Positions 1-9,804 are shown, numbered from the stretch's first letter. The stretch is DNA of 64,000 bases from Alphaproteobacteria bacterium (GCA_018823835.1 JAHJHT010000011.1:62001-126000), one strand, 5' to 3'. A program made the numbers and translations. Notes: a model not told the origin generated them from the letters alone.

Positions 1-1124
1 GCCGCAGCCTGCGCATCGTGCACTGCTTCCGTTCCCCGGTCGGCGGCATCTTCCGCCACGTTCGCGATCTTACCGAGGCGCAGGTCGCAGCCGGCCACAA
101 GGTCGGCATCGTCTGCGATTCGACGACCGGGGGCGACCTCGAGGAGAAACTGTTCGATTCGCTCAAGCCACTGCTCGCGCTCGGCGTGTCGCGTACGCCC
201 ATGCAGCGCCATGTCGGGCCAGGCGACCTCGCCTCCGCCTGGCGTGGCTACAAGATCATCAGGGAATTGCAGCCGGACGTCCTGCACGGACATGGCGCCA
301 AGGGTGGCGTCTATGCCCGCATGTTCGGCTCACTGTTGCGGGTTTACAGGTATCGCGTTGCCCGCCTCTACACCGCGCATGGCGGAAGCCTGCATTACGA
401 CGAGACCAGCACGATGGGACGCATGTTCTTCGGGCTGGAGCGTCTGATGGAGCGCTTCACCGACCATCTGCTGTTCGTCTCCGAATTCGAACGCCGCGCC
501 TTCCGCCACAAGGTCGGAGAGCCCAGGCCGCCGAGCAGCCTGGTCTATAACGGCCTGCGCGACAGCGAGTTCGAACCGGTCACGCTGGCGCCTGACGCAG
601 CCGACTTCCTCTATATCGGCATGATGCGCGACCTGAAGGGCCCCGATCTCTTCATCGACGCCCTGGCGCGGGTCGAAAAGCAGCTCGAGCGCAAATTGAG
701 CGCGGTCATGGTGGGGGGCGGAGAAGACCTGCCGCGCTACCGGGCGCAGGTCAGCCGGCTCGGCATCGGAGACCGTGTGAGGTTCCTGAACCCCATGCCC
801 GCGCCGCAGGCATTCGCGCTCGCCGGCATCATCGTCGTCCCTTCGCGCGCCGAGGCGATGCCCTATATCGTGCTCGAGGCGCTGGCCGCCGGAAAATCCA
901 TGATCGCCACGGCTGTCGGCGGCATCCCTGAGATCTTTGGCGACGGTTCGCCAGCACTGGTGCAGCCCGAGGTCGGCGCACTGGCCGCCAAGATGGCAGA
1001 GGCCATCGCCGATCCGGACGCCTTCGCGGCGCTGATGCCGAAGAAGGAAGACCTCAGGGCGCGCTTCGGAGCCGACGTCATGGCGAGCGAGATCGAACGC
1101 GCCTATTTCTCGGCCCTGGGCTAG
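1..1124 (+). CDS. GT4-family glycosyltransferase, 5' end cut by window
   Basis: Probable polysaccharide glycosyltransferase of the GT-B fold, GT4 class. The frame is open to the window edge, and the residues before the first possible start (GTG at 18) read RSLRI in continuity with IVHCFRSPVGGIFRHVRDL, which is typical of the N-terminus of this family. The true start is therefore probably just upstream. The C-terminal donor-binding part carries PSRAEAMPYIVLEALAAGK and AVGGIPEIFGDG, the usual E-x7-E type region. At least 373 codons are present, close to full length. It lies upstream of a sugar-phosphate transferase and an O-antigen ligase-like gene, which suggests exopolysaccharide or O-antigen assembly on the cytoplasmic face of the inner membrane. 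Sugar donor and acceptor cannot be deduced. Confidence 0.88.
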   Translation, partial: RSLRIVHCFRSPVGGIFRHVRDLTEAQVAAGHKVGIVCDSTTGGDLEEKLFDSLKPLLALGVSRTPMQRHVGPGDLASAWRGYKIIRELQPDVLHGHGAKGGVYARMFGSLLRVYRYRVARLYTAHGGSLHYDETSTMGRMFFGLERLMERFTDHLLFVSEFERRAFRHKVGEPRPPSSLVYNGLRDSEFEPVTLAPDAADFLYIGMMRDLKGPDLFIDALARVEKQLERKLSAVMVGGGEDLPRYRAQVSRLGIGDRVRFLNPMPAPQAFALAGIIVVPSRAEAMPYIVLEALAAGKSMIATAVGGIPEIFGDGSPALVQPEVGALAAKMAEAIADPDAFAALMPKKEDLRARFGADVMASEIERAYFSALG

Positions 1125-1205
1125 TCGTCCGCCGCAGCGCCGCGTTCAAGGGTTTCTTAGCTCTCTCTTGCTATGGGTTGCCGATACCCACGGATCGGCA
1201 GCAGC

Positions 1206-2738
1206 ATGAACAAGATCGAGCAGCCGCACCGCTTTTCCACCGATGCGGTACGCAAGCACCCTGACGACAAGGACGGCGCGGCAAAGCACCTCAACGCGAC
1301 GGCGCGCAACATCGCCTCCCAGTTTCGTCGGGACACGATGTCGCCGATCATGGTGAGCGGTGTGCTGCGCCTCGTCGAACTGGCGCTTCTGGCGCTCGCC
1401 GGCACGCTGCTCTTTGTCCATTATGTCGGCCTCGGCACCAGCCTGACCTGGCAATATCCGATCGTCATCGCCTGCGGATCGCTGATTGCCGTCATCCTGC
1501 TCGACATCGTCGACTGCTACCAGCTCTCGGCGCTGATGCGCCCGGTTTCCCAGATCGGCCGTATCGCCGCGGTATGGGCGGGCACGCTGGCGCTGTTTGC
1601 CGTCATCGGCTTCTTCGTCAAGATTTCAGGCGAGTTCTCGCGCGTCTGGTTTGGCGGCTGGTTCCTGTCCGGCCTTTTCCTGCTGATCGGGCCGCGCCTG
1701 CTTCTGGCGCACATGATCAAGCGCTGGGCGCGCAACGGAACCATGGAACGCCGCGCCGTCATCGTCGGCGGCGGCAAGGGTGCCGAAACGCTCATCCGCT
1801 CGGTAGAGCAGCAGCCCTATAACGACATCCGCATCTGCGGCATCTTCGACGACCGCGACGACAAGCGCTCGCCACCGCTGGTCGCCGGCTATCCGAAGCT
1901 CGGCACCGTGCCCGAACTGATCGAGTTCGCGCGCATCGCCCGCATCGACATGCTGATCGTCTCGCTGCCGCTGACTGCCGAGACGCGCGTGCTGTCGCTC
2001 CTGCGCAAGCTCTGGGTGCTGCCGGTCGACATTCGGCTCTCTGCGCATTCCAACCAGCTGCAGTTCCGGCCGCGCGCCTATTCCTACATCGGCGCTGTGC
2101 CGCTGCTCGACATTTTCGACAAGCCGATCAACGACTGGGATTCGGTCGCCAAGCGGGCCTTCGACATCGTCTTCAGCCTGATCGGCATCGTCGCGTTCTC
2201 GCCGGTGATGCTGGCCACGGCCATCGCCATCAAGCTCGACAGCAAGGGACCGGTGCTCTTCAAGCAGCAGCGCCACGGCTTCAACAACGAGGTCATCGAC
2301 GTCTACAAGTTCCGCTCGATGTACACCGAGATGTCCGATCCGACGGCCAAGCAGACGGTGACCAGGAACGACCCGCGCGTCACGCGCGTCGGGCGGTTCA
2401 TCCGCAAGACCTCGATAGACGAGCTGCCGCAGTTCTTCAACGCGCTCCTCGGCAGCCTGTCGCTGGTCGGTCCGCGGCCGCACGCCATTGCCGCGCAGTC
2501 GCACAACCTGCTCTACAACGAGGTGGTCGACGGCTATTTCGCGCGCCACCGCGTCAAGCCCGGCGTCACCGGCTGGGCGCAGATCAACGGCTGGCGCGGC
2601 GAGATGGATACGGACGAGAAGATCCGCATGCGCACCGAGTACGACCTCTACTACATCGAGAACTGGTCGCTCTGGCTCGATCTCAAGATCCTGTTCCTGA
2701 CGCCGGTGCGCCTGCTCAATACGGAGAACGCGTATTGA
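1206..2738 (+). CDS. Undecaprenyl-phosphate sugar phosphotransferase (WcaJ/ExoY type)
   Basis: Predicted polyprenyl glycosylphosphotransferase of 510 residues that starts repeat-unit assembly by moving a hexose-1-phosphate onto undecaprenyl phosphate. The N-terminal third has several hydrophobic segments, the middle a Rossmann-like region (AVIVGGGKGAETLI), and the C-terminal about 200 residues the bacterial sugar-transferase domain (KRAFDIVFSLIGIVAFSP, then KFRSMYTE, SIDELPQFFNALLGSLSLVG and KPGVTGWAQINGWRGE). The ATG at 1206 is preferred over one 33 bases upstream because it gives a conventional N-terminus, but neither has a strong ribosome-binding site. It overlaps the next gene by 4 bases, indicating one operon. 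The sugar transferred (glucose or galactose) is not determined. Confidence 0.9.
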   Translation: MNKIEQPHRFSTDAVRKHPDDKDGAAKHLNATARNIASQFRRDTMSPIMVSGVLRLVELALLALAGTLLFVHYVGLGTSLTWQYPIVIACGSLIAVILLDIVDCYQLSALMRPVSQIGRIAAVWAGTLALFAVIGFFVKISGEFSRVWFGGWFLSGLFLLIGPRLLLAHMIKRWARNGTMERRAVIVGGGKGAETLIRSVEQQPYNDIRICGIFDDRDDKRSPPLVAGYPKLGTVPELIEFARIARIDMLIVSLPLTAETRVLSLLRKLWVLPVDIRLSAHSNQLQFRPRAYSYIGAVPLLDIFDKPINDWDSVAKRAFDIVFSLIGIVAFSPVMLATAIAIKLDSKGPVLFKQQRHGFNNEVIDVYKFRSMYTEMSDPTAKQTVTRNDPRVTRVGRFIRKTSIDELPQFFNALLGSLSLVGPRPHAIAAQSHNLLYNEVVDGYFARHRVKPGVTGWAQINGWRGEMDTDEKIRMRTEYDLYYIENWSLWLDLKILFLTPVRLLNTENAY

Positions 2739-3979
2739 GCGTTGCTGCGCACGAACTGCCGGCAGGCGCGGTCAACGCCAAGCTGATCGCACTGATCTCG
2801 TCGGCGGCCATCGTGCTCGGCGTGCTCCTGTCCGGCTTCGTCATCCGCGAGCCCGCGCCCTACGAAATTTACATGGCCGGGCTCATCGCCGTCTGGGCCG
2901 TCTTCGGGCTCAGGATCTCGCGCGCCATCATGCCGCTGGTCACGCTTCTCGTTCTGTTCAACATCGGCGGCATGATCGCCATGACGCAGATGGCGGACCT
3001 GATGGACACGCCGCTCTATTTGGCGGTGTCGCTGTTCCTGGCGCTGACGGCCGTGTTCTTCGCCGCCGTCACCGAGGCACAGCCCGGGCTATACCGGCTG
3101 ATCTTCAATGCCTGGGTGTGTTCGGCCGTGGTCACCGCGACGCTCGGCATCGCCGGCTATTTCGGCCTGTTCCCCGGCGCCGAGATCTTCACCAAGTTCG
3201 ACCGTGCCGCCGGTGCCTTCCAGGATCCCAACGTCTTCGGGCCCTATCTGGCGTTGCCCGGCATCTACCTGCTCTACCGCCTGCTGACCGGCAGCCCGGC
3301 CAGGATGTTCCTCTATGCCGTGCCGCTGCTGATCGTTGTCGCCGGCATCTTCTTTTCCTTCTCGCGCGGCGCCTGGGGCCTGTTCGGCGCCTCGGCCGCG
3401 CTTCTTCTGATCGCGCTGTTCTTGCAGAGCGCGAGCGGCCGCTTCCGCCTGCGCATCATCCTCATGAGCATTGCGGCGGTATCGCTGCTGCTGGTCGCCC
3501 TGCTGGTCATGCTCCAGATTCCGGGCGTGGCAGAGATGCTGACCACGCGCGCGCAGCTCGTGCAGGACTATGACGCAGCACGACTCGGACGCTTCGCCCG
3601 CTACGTCATCGGCTTCCAGCTCGCCATGGAGCAGCCGCTCGGCATCGGCCCGCTGGTGTTCGGCCAGATCTACGGCGAGGACACGCACAATATCTGGCTC
3701 AAGGCCCTGATGGACTACGGCTGGCTGGGTTTCGCCTCATGGGCGATCATGGTCTTCTGGACAATCGCAGCCGGCTTCCGGCTGCTGTTGCGCAACCGGC
3801 CCTGGCAGCCCTTCGTGCTGTGCGCCTACGTCGTGTTCCTCGGCCATGTGGCGCTCGGCAGCGTCATCGACACCGACCACTGGCGCCATTTCTACCTGCT
3901 GCTCGGGCTGATCTGGGGCGGCATCGCACTCGAATACCGGCACCAGCGAAACGCCGGCCTGACTGCGGTACCGGCCTGA
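2735..3979 (+). CDS. O-antigen ligase/polymerase-like membrane protein
   Basis: Polytopic inner-membrane protein of 414 residues with about ten hydrophobic segments and a larger periplasmic loop in the C-terminal half. This is the architecture of Wzy polymerases and WaaL ligases (O-antigen ligase domain). The loop contains FQDPNVFGPYLALPG and, later, GEDTHNIWLKALMDYG, resembling the conserved N-x-F/H-N-x-W-L region of the Wzy_C domain. The start is a TTG overlapping the stop of the preceding transferase, so translation is probably coupled. Whether it polymerises repeat units or ligates them to a lipid cannot be told from sequence alone. The context (GT4 and undecaprenyl-phosphate transferase) favours exopolysaccharide polymerisation. 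Confidence 0.8.
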   Translation: MSVAAHELPAGAVNAKLIALISSAAIVLGVLLSGFVIREPAPYEIYMAGLIAVWAVFGLRISRAIMPLVTLLVLFNIGGMIAMTQMADLMDTPLYLAVSLFLALTAVFFAAVTEAQPGLYRLIFNAWVCSAVVTATLGIAGYFGLFPGAEIFTKFDRAAGAFQDPNVFGPYLALPGIYLLYRLLTGSPARMFLYAVPLLIVVAGIFFSFSRGAWGLFGASAALLLIALFLQSASGRFRLRIILMSIAAVSLLLVALLVMLQIPGVAEMLTTRAQLVQDYDAARLGRFARYVIGFQLAMEQPLGIGPLVFGQIYGEDTHNIWLKALMDYGWLGFASWAIMVFWTIAAGFRLLLRNRPWQPFVLCAYVVFLGHVALGSVIDTDHWRHFYLLLGLIWGGIALEYRHQRNAGLTAVPA

Positions 3980-4070
3980 CTGCCGGCAGCACTTGCCGCC
4001 ACCGCACGACGACGACCCGAGGGCGGCATGAGGCCGCCACCGGCAGCGCATTATCCAGGAGGGAAGAACC

Positions 4071-4790
4071 ATGTGCACAACATGCCAAGCCACGCCGCTC
4101 GTACGGCGCGACATGCTGAAATTGCTGGCAGCCGGGCTGGCCGCCGGCGGTGCGGCAGGCCTTGCCGGACCGGCAGTCGCCGCCGCGGCAGACGCCACCG
4201 CCTTGACGCCTGACGAGGCGATCGCAGCGCTGAAGTCGGGCAACCAGCGCTTCGTCGACGATCCCGAACTCTGCACGCTGAAGCTTGCCGAGCAGCGCAA
4301 GGGCGTTTCCGGTCACCAGGCGCCCTGGGCGACGATTATCGGCTGCGCCGACAGCCGCGTAGCGCCCGAACTGGTGTTCGGCGGGCACGGGCTCGGCGAA
4401 CTGTTCGTCGCGCGCAATGCCGGCAACCTGGTCGACACGGCGACGATGGGAACGGTTGAATACGGTGCCGCCGTGCTCGGTTCGCCGCTGATCGTGGTGC
4501 TCGCGCATACGAGCTGCGGCGCGGTTTCGGCCGCCTGCAAGGTGGTCGAGGACAACGCCACCTTCCCCGGCTCCATCGGGCCGATGATCAACCCGATCCT
4601 GCCCGCGGCGATTTCCGCAAGGGGTGAGCCGGGCGACTATGTCGACAATGCCGCCAAGGCCAGCGCCATGCGCACCGCCGAACAGCTGACAACGGCAAGC
4701 CATGTGATCGGCGACCTTGCCGCGGCGGGAAAGCTGAAGGTCGTGGCGGCGATCTACGACCTCGAAACCGGCGTCGTTTCCTGGCTCTGA
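4071..4790 (+). CDS. Beta-class carbonic anhydrase with export signal
   Basis: Zinc enzyme interconverting CO2 and bicarbonate. The beta-class signature is complete: Cys92-Ala-Asp94-Ser-Arg96 (zinc Cys plus the Asp/Arg dyad), and His146 and Cys149 in HTSCGA. Residues 1-40 form a leader with an Arg-Arg pair at 12-13 followed by a hydrophobic stretch and an AVAAAA cleavage-like site, so Tat export to the periplasm is likely. The Tat motif (RRDMLKLL) is recognisable but not canonical. A good ribosome-binding site (CAGGAGGGAAG) precedes the ATG. It is followed by the tRNA-Pro gene. Its link to the formate genes downstream is only positional. Confidence 0.92.
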   Translation: MCTTCQATPLVRRDMLKLLAAGLAAGGAAGLAGPAVAAAADATALTPDEAIAALKSGNQRFVDDPELCTLKLAEQRKGVSGHQAPWATIIGCADSRVAPELVFGGHGLGELFVARNAGNLVDTATMGTVEYGAAVLGSPLIVVLAHTSCGAVSAACKVVEDNATFPGSIGPMINPILPAAISARGEPGDYVDNAAKASAMRTAEQLTTASHVIGDLAAAGKLKVVAAIYDLETGVVSWL

Positions 4791-4941
4791 GCAGCGCGGG
4801 GCCGACTGGCGCGATCAGGATCAGTTCGCCGAGGCGACCAGCTTCAGCAGGCTGACGCAATCGCTGGCCTGCCAGGCGGCCCGCAGATCATGCGGCGCAG
4901 CCAAATCGTCCTGATTCAGGGCAAACCGCTCAATTTGCACC

Positions 4942-4970
4942 TTGCGCTCAAAGCACCGGTCTTCTAAGGC
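4942..4970 (+). promoter_or_regulatory. Possible promoter of tRNA-Pro
   Basis: A -35-like TTGCGC (4942-4947) and a -10-like TAAGGC (4965-4970) are separated by exactly 17 bases and would start transcription about 5 bases before the tRNA. The match to a sigma-70 consensus is moderate, so this is a tentative call. Confidence 0.35.
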
Positions 4971-4981
4971 TCTCCGCGGTC

Positions 4982-5058
<77 letters not shown>

Positions 5059-5165
5059 TTTTTCGATCCACCTTGTCCCCAAATCGCCTTCGTCCAGCCT
5101 GGTGCGGCCTGCCGCGTCCTGTACGGCAGTTGCACGGGGCACGGAAGTTGGACCATAAGACCGGG

Positions 5166-6296
5166 ATGAACCTGGTTCGATCGACCGCCCCTGCCCTGAC
5201 CGACTTCGAGGCCGCCCGCGCCGTACTTCTCGACGGGCTGAGCATGGTGGCACCCGCCGCGATGCCGCTCGACGAGGCGCTTGGCGCCGCTTGCGCCGAG
5301 GCACACGCCTCCGTCACCGGCTGGCCGGCATCGGACATTGCGGCGATCGACGGCTTTGCCTTCGCCTCGGCCGACCTGGCGGGTGCCTCCGCCTATGCGC
5401 CGGCGATCGCTTCCACCAGGCCACAATGGGTCGACGTCGGCGATCCCCTGCCCGGGGGCTGTGACTGCGTGCTCGAAGCACCCTGCGTCGATGCCGATGG
5501 CCCGCTCGTCGAGGTGCTCTGCGAAGCGGTGCCCGGCCAGGGCGTGCGGCGCGCCGGCGAGGATATTGCGGCCGGCCGCGTCTTGCTGAAGCCCGGACGC
5601 CGCGTTACGGCGCTCGACCTCCTCGCCGCGCGGCGCAGCGGCCTGGAGCGCCTTGCGGTGCGCAGGCCCTCGCTTGCCGTCATCGACATCGCTTCGGCCG
5701 ACGGCGGGCGCTGCAGTTCGGCGCTGGTCGCCGACCTCGCCGCGCAGGCCGGCGCAGCGGTTGCGCAGCGGCTGACGGTCGAGCGCGATTCGCCTGCGAT
5801 TGCCGCCGCGCTTGGCACCGCATCCTGCGACCTCATCATTACCGTCGGCGGCACCGGCGACGGCCGCACCGACGCGGCGGCCGAGGCGATCACCACCTGC
5901 GGCACGCTCCTTGCACATGGGCTCGCCATCAGGCCGGGCAAGCGCATGGCCATCGGCAGGATCGGCCAGACGCCCGTCGTCTCGCTGCCCGGCATGCCGG
6001 ATCAGGCGTTGGGCGGTTGGCTGCTGATGGCCGAACCGTTGATCCACCACCTTGCCGGCATCGAGGCGCGCCGCCCCGCAACGGGCCGTCTGGCGCGCAA
6101 GATCTCGTCGGCGATCGGTTTTTGCGAGATCGTGCTGCTTGCCCGCGACGGCGAGGATCTCTCGCCGCTGGCAACCGGCGCCTTCTCGCTCGCGCAAGTC
6201 GCTTCCGCCGATGCCTGGCTGGCGGTGCCGGCCGACAGCGAGGGCTATGCCGCCGGTGCCACCGCCAACGCCTGGCCGCTGCGCGACACGCCGTGA
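5166..6296 (+). CDS. Diverged MoeA-like molybdopterin-binding protein
   Basis: A 376-residue relative of molybdopterin molybdotransferase (MoeA), the enzyme that inserts molybdate into adenylated molybdopterin. Family landmarks are present: ASDIAAIDGFAFASADL, GQGVRRAGEDIAAG, ITVGGTGDGRTDA and LPGMPDQALGG. However, the TGDEL element of active MoeA is missing; the corresponding segment reads LAVIDIASADGGRCS. The protein may therefore be a non-catalytic or altered-function paralogue. ATG 5166 is chosen because a GACCGGG-like site precedes it; the same frame is open farther upstream through the tRNA. It overlaps the next MoeA-type gene by 4 bases (GTGA), so the two are co-translated. Confidence 0.8.
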   Translation: MNLVRSTAPALTDFEAARAVLLDGLSMVAPAAMPLDEALGAACAEAHASVTGWPASDIAAIDGFAFASADLAGASAYAPAIASTRPQWVDVGDPLPGGCDCVLEAPCVDADGPLVEVLCEAVPGQGVRRAGEDIAAGRVLLKPGRRVTALDLLAARRSGLERLAVRRPSLAVIDIASADGGRCSSALVADLAAQAGAAVAQRLTVERDSPAIAAALGTASCDLIITVGGTGDGRTDAAAEAITTCGTLLAHGLAIRPGKRMAIGRIGQTPVVSLPGMPDQALGGWLLMAEPLIHHLAGIEARRPATGRLARKISSAIGFCEIVLLARDGEDLSPLATGAFSLAQVASADAWLAVPADSEGYAAGATANAWPLRDTP

Positions 6297-8260
6297 CCGA
6301 TACGAAAACCCATCCCGCCGCCGCCCCGTCCGGCAAGGCAGCCGACCAGCAGCAGTTTCTCACCATCCTGTCGCGCGAAGACGCCGTGACGCGTTTCGAG
6401 GCCGCCCTGTTCCCGCGATCCAATGCCATCGTCGAGGTGCCGATCGGCGAGGCACTCGGACTGGCGCTCGCCGCCGACGTGACCGCGGCCGTCGACGTGC
6501 CGCCCTTCGACCGCTCGAATGTCGACGGCTTTGCCGTCCGTTCGGCCGATCTCGCGGCCGCCGGCGAAGGCCACCCTGTCGGGCTTGCCCTCAATGGCGA
6601 GGTGATCGCCTGCGGCGTCGAACCGCGCAAGCCCGTGCGGACCGGCACGGCGACGACCATCGCCACCGGCGGCCCAGTACCGCGTGGCGCCGACGCCATC
6701 GTCATGGTCGAGCATACGCAGCCCGCCGGCGACGACGCCATCGAGGTGCGGCGCGCCGCCACCCCCGGCCAGTTCGTCTCCCATGCCGGTTCCGACATCG
6801 CCAGCGGCGAGCTTTTGCTGCGTGCCGGCGTGACGGTCGGCTCGCGCGAAATCGGCATGCTGGCGGCCTGCGGCATCGCCTCGGTGCCGGTGGTGCCCAA
6901 GCCGCGCGTCGGCATCCTGTCGACCGGCGACGAACTGGTGCAGCCGGGCCAGCCGCTCGTGCCGGCCGGCATCTACGATTCGAACGGCGCCATCATCGCC
7001 GCGTCGGTGGCCGAGAACGGCGGCGAGCCGACCCTCCTCGGCGCCTTTGCCGACGACGAGGCAACACTCGAGGCGGCGATGCGCAAGGCGCTGGCCGAAT
7101 TCGACTTCCTGATCTTGTCGGGCGGCACCTCCAAGGGAGCCGGCGACGTCAGCCACCGCATCGTCGAACGGCTCGGCAAGCCCGGCATCGTCGCGCATGG
7201 CGTGGCGCTGAAGCCCGGCAAGCCGCTCTGCCTGGCGGTCTGCGACGGCAAGCCGGTGGTGATCCTGCCAGGCTTCCCGACATCGGCGATGTTTACCTTC
7301 CACGACATGATCGTGCCGGTGCTGCGCCGCATGGCGGGGCTTGGGCCCCGCGCCGACGGCATCGTGGCGGCCAGGACCCCGGTGCGTATCGCCTCGGAGG
7401 CCGGCCGCACCGAATTCGTCATGGTGTCGCTGGTCGAAGGGGCGGACGGCCTCGTCGCCTACCCGACCGGCAAGGGCTCGGGCGCCATCACCTCCTTCGC
7501 GCAGGCCGACGGTTTCCTGCGCATCGAAGCGCTGGCCGACCACCTGCCGGCACAGAGCGAGGTCTCGGTGACGCTGCTCACCCCGCAGGTGCGCGTTCCC
7601 GACCTCGTCATCATCGGCAGCCATTGCACCGGCCTCGACCGCGCGCTGACCCCGCTGGTGCGCGACGGCTTTGCAGTGCGCTCGCTGACGGTGGGCAGCA
7701 TGGCCGGACTGGCGGCGGCGCGGCGTGGCGAGTGCGACCTCGCGCCGATCCACCTCCTCGACGAAAAGAGCGGTGCCTACAACGCGCCGTTCCTCGTCGA
7801 TGGCCTCGAACTGGTCCCCGGCTGGCGGCGCATGCAGGGCATCGTCCATCGCCTCGGCGACACACGTTTCGAGGGGATCGGTGCCGACGAAGCGCTGCGC
7901 AACGCGCTTGGCGACCCCGATTGCCTGATGGTCAACCGCAACCACGGCGCCGGCACGCGCATCCTCATCGACAGGCTGCTCGGCGCGGCGCGGCCGGAGG
8001 GTTATCGCAACCAGCCGCGCTCCCACAATGCGGTCGCCGCCGCCGTCGCGCAGGGGCGCGCCGACTGGGGCGTGACGATCGAGCCGGTGGCGCGCGCCGC
8101 CGGGCTCGGCTTCATCCCGCTGACCGAAGAGCATTACGATTTTGCGATGGTCTCGGCGCGCCGCGAGCGACCGGCGGTCAGGGCGTTCCTTGAGAAACTG
8201 CAGTCGCAGGAAACGCGCGAGGCGCTTCTGCTCGCAGGATTCCACCCGGCCGAGTCGTAA
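6293..8260 (+). CDS. MoeA fused to a PBP-like (COG1910-type) domain
   Basis: A 655-residue two-domain protein. Residues 1 to about 430 are a full MoeA module (PFDRSNVDGFAVRSADL, GQFVSHAGSDIASG, VGILSTGDELVQPG, ILSGGTSKGAGDVS, LPGFPTSAMFTF). The remainder is a periplasmic-binding-protein-like fold without a signal peptide (VIIGSHCTGLDRALTPL, DCLMVNRNHGAGTRILIDRL, RADWGVTIEPVARAAGLGF), as found in other MoeA fusions and in molybdate-type regulators. The GTG start overlaps the preceding stop. The fused domain may bind an oxyanion or cofactor precursor and thereby select or sense molybdenum versus tungsten; this is inference. The usual GEDI motif is GSDI here but keeps the Asp. Confidence 0.87.
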   Translation: MTDTKTHPAAAPSGKAADQQQFLTILSREDAVTRFEAALFPRSNAIVEVPIGEALGLALAADVTAAVDVPPFDRSNVDGFAVRSADLAAAGEGHPVGLALNGEVIACGVEPRKPVRTGTATTIATGGPVPRGADAIVMVEHTQPAGDDAIEVRRAATPGQFVSHAGSDIASGELLLRAGVTVGSREIGMLAACGIASVPVVPKPRVGILSTGDELVQPGQPLVPAGIYDSNGAIIAASVAENGGEPTLLGAFADDEATLEAAMRKALAEFDFLILSGGTSKGAGDVSHRIVERLGKPGIVAHGVALKPGKPLCLAVCDGKPVVILPGFPTSAMFTFHDMIVPVLRRMAGLGPRADGIVAARTPVRIASEAGRTEFVMVSLVEGADGLVAYPTGKGSGAITSFAQADGFLRIEALADHLPAQSEVSVTLLTPQVRVPDLVIIGSHCTGLDRALTPLVRDGFAVRSLTVGSMAGLAAARRGECDLAPIHLLDEKSGAYNAPFLVDGLELVPGWRRMQGIVHRLGDTRFEGIGADEALRNALGDPDCLMVNRNHGAGTRILIDRLLGAARPEGYRNQPRSHNAVAAAVAQGRADWGVTIEPVARAAGLGFIPLTEEHYDFAMVSARRERPAVRAFLEKLQSQETREALLLAGFHPAES

Positions 8261-8267
8261 GCCGGCA

Positions 8268-8891
8268 CTAGAGCGCCGCGGCCGCCATTCTTTCAGCTTC
8301 GTCAAGGTCGTCGGCCGTGTTGGCGTTGAAGAAGGGATCGACCGGATCGACCGGCCAGGTAACGGTGGCAAGAGCGTAGCGCGCCGTCCAGAGGTCGATC
8401 TTGCGCAGCCCCTCCTCGACCAGCGCCTTGCGCAGATCGCCGCGCAACGCGACCGCCCACAGCCCGATCACCGGATGCGAGCGCCCATCGGAGGCGGCGA
8501 CCGCCAGTTCAGCGTTGGCGGCAACCCGCTCGGCCTTGAGACGCGAGACCAGGTCGCGCGGCAGGAAGGGACAGTCGCCGGCAACGCTGACGACATGATT
8601 CGCATCGGGCCGGTTTTCGGCGGTCCAGTCGAGCGCGGCAAGCACGCCGGCAAGCGGTCCGGGATAGTCGTCCAGCGTGTCGGGCACCACCGGCAGGCCA
8701 TAGCCGGCAAAGCGCGCCGGGTCGCCATTGGCGTTGAGAATCAGGGCGTCGCATTGCGGCGCTATGCGCGCCACCACGTGGTCGAGGATCGCCTGCCCCG
8801 CCACCTGGCGCAGCGGCTTGTCGCCGCCGCCCATGCGCCGCGCCAGTCCGCCCGCAAGCACCACGCCGATCATCGGCGCGGCCTCAGTCAT
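8268..8891 (-). CDS. mobA: Molybdenum cofactor guanylyltransferase MobA
   Basis: Transfers GMP to molybdopterin to make the bis-MGD cofactor needed by both formate dehydrogenases in this region. The nucleotide-binding start [19 protein letters not shown] is the MobA signature with the pyrophosphorylase Gly/Arg/Lys residues, and [10 protein letters not shown] supplies the metal-binding Asp. Its 207 residues are normal length. It overlaps the upstream fdhD by 8 bases, indicating a two-gene operon, and converges with the MoeA fusion. Cytosolic. Confidence 0.95.
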   Translation of the reverse strand: MTEAAPMIGVVLAGGLARRMGGGDKPLRQVAGQAILDHVVARIAPQCDALILNANGDPARFAGYGLPVVPDTLDDYPGPLAGVLAALDWTAENRPDANHVVSVAGDCPFLPRDLVSRLKAERVAANAELAVAASDGRSHPVIGLWAVALRGDLRKALVEEGLRKIDLWTARYALATVTWPVDPVDPFFNANTADDLDEAERMAAAAL

Positions 8892-9777
8892 CGCCGCCGC
8901 CGCCCTTGCGCGCGCTCCTGCTCGATTCGTCCTCGACCGTACCGGGGTCCTCGTCGAAGACGATGCGGTCGATGCCCGAAAGAGCCGAGAAGCGCTTGCC
9001 GCGCGCGCGGCCGATCAGGGTCAGTCCGGCCTGCCTGGCCAATGACACGCCCCAGGACGTGAAGCCAGAGCGCGACACCAGCACGGGGATGCCCATGCGC
9101 ACCGTCTTGATGGTCATCTCGGAGGTCAGTCGCCCCGTCGTGTAGAGAATCTTGTCGCCCGCCTCGACGCCATGGCGGAACATCCAGCCGGCGATCTTGT
9201 CGACCGCGTTGTGGCGCCCGACATCCTCCATGTAGCAGAGCACCTCGCCCTCGCGGCACAGCACGCAGCCATGGATGGCGCCGGCCTCGAGGTAGAGCGA
9301 AGGCGCGGTATTGATGGTCTTCGTCATCCGGTAGAGCCAGGAGGTGCGGAACTCGGCCGCCGGCAACGCGACGTCTTCCAGCGCCTCAAGCAGGTCGCCG
9401 AAGGCGGTTCCCTGCGCGCAGCCCGAGGTCAGCGTCCGCTTCTTCAGCTTCTCTTCGTAGTTGGTGCCGCGCTCGGTGCGCACCACGACGACCTGCAGAT
9501 CGTCGTCATAGTCGACGCCGGTGACGACATCGTCGAATTTCAGCATGTTCTGGTTGAGCAGGTAACCGATCGCCAGATATTCCGGGTAGTCGTTGATCGT
9601 CATCATGGTGACGATCTCCTGGGCGTTGAGATAGAGCGTCAGCGCCCGCTCGGCCGGCACGTTGACTTCGACGGCGGCACCGGTCTGGTCGATTCCCTGC
9701 ACCCGCTCCGTCAGCAGCGGCGCATGGGGATCGGGCATCACGCGCTCGGCCTCGACTAGCTTTTTTGCCTGCTGCAT
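8884..9777 (-). CDS. fdhD: Formate dehydrogenase sulfurtransferase FdhD
   Basis: FdhD (FdsC) passes sulfur to the molybdenum centre of formate dehydrogenases, an essential activation step. The conserved cysteine loop [15 protein letters not shown] with Cys-x2-Cys is present, along with [24 protein letters not shown] and TTGRLTSEM. The ATG at 9777 gives 297 residues. A TTG 39 bases upstream would add an unusual extension and is less likely. Divergent from moeA across about 150 bases and overlapping mobA. It probably serves both the NAD-linked and the periplasmic enzyme, as it is the only fdhD here. Confidence 0.95.
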   Translation of the reverse strand: MQQAKKLVEAERVMPDPHAPLLTERVQGIDQTGAAVEVNVPAERALTLYLNAQEIVTMMTINDYPEYLAIGYLLNQNMLKFDDVVTGVDYDDDLQVVVVRTERGTNYEEKLKKRTLTSGCAQGTAFGDLLEALEDVALPAAEFRTSWLYRMTKTINTAPSLYLEAGAIHGCVLCREGEVLCYMEDVGRHNAVDKIAGWMFRHGVEAGDKILYTTGRLTSEMTIKTVRMGIPVLVSRSGFTSWGVSLARQAGLTLIGRARGKRFSALSGIDRIVFDEDPGTVEDESSRSARKGGGGDD

Positions 9778-9804
9778 TCCATTCTCGCAAAAACCGTTTG
9801 ATGG

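Noticed and set aside
4821..4940. Possible 39-residue minus-strand protein (GTG start, ends LLKLVASAN)
   Set aside because: Composition looks protein-like, but the frame is open for over 1 kb antisense to a real gene, the GTG has no clear ribosome-binding site, and it overlaps the likely tRNA promoter. Conservation would be needed.
6245..8371. 708-codon minus-strand open frame
   Set aside because: Antisense shadow of the MoeA-PBP gene, rich in His/Arg/Gly with no recognisable domain.
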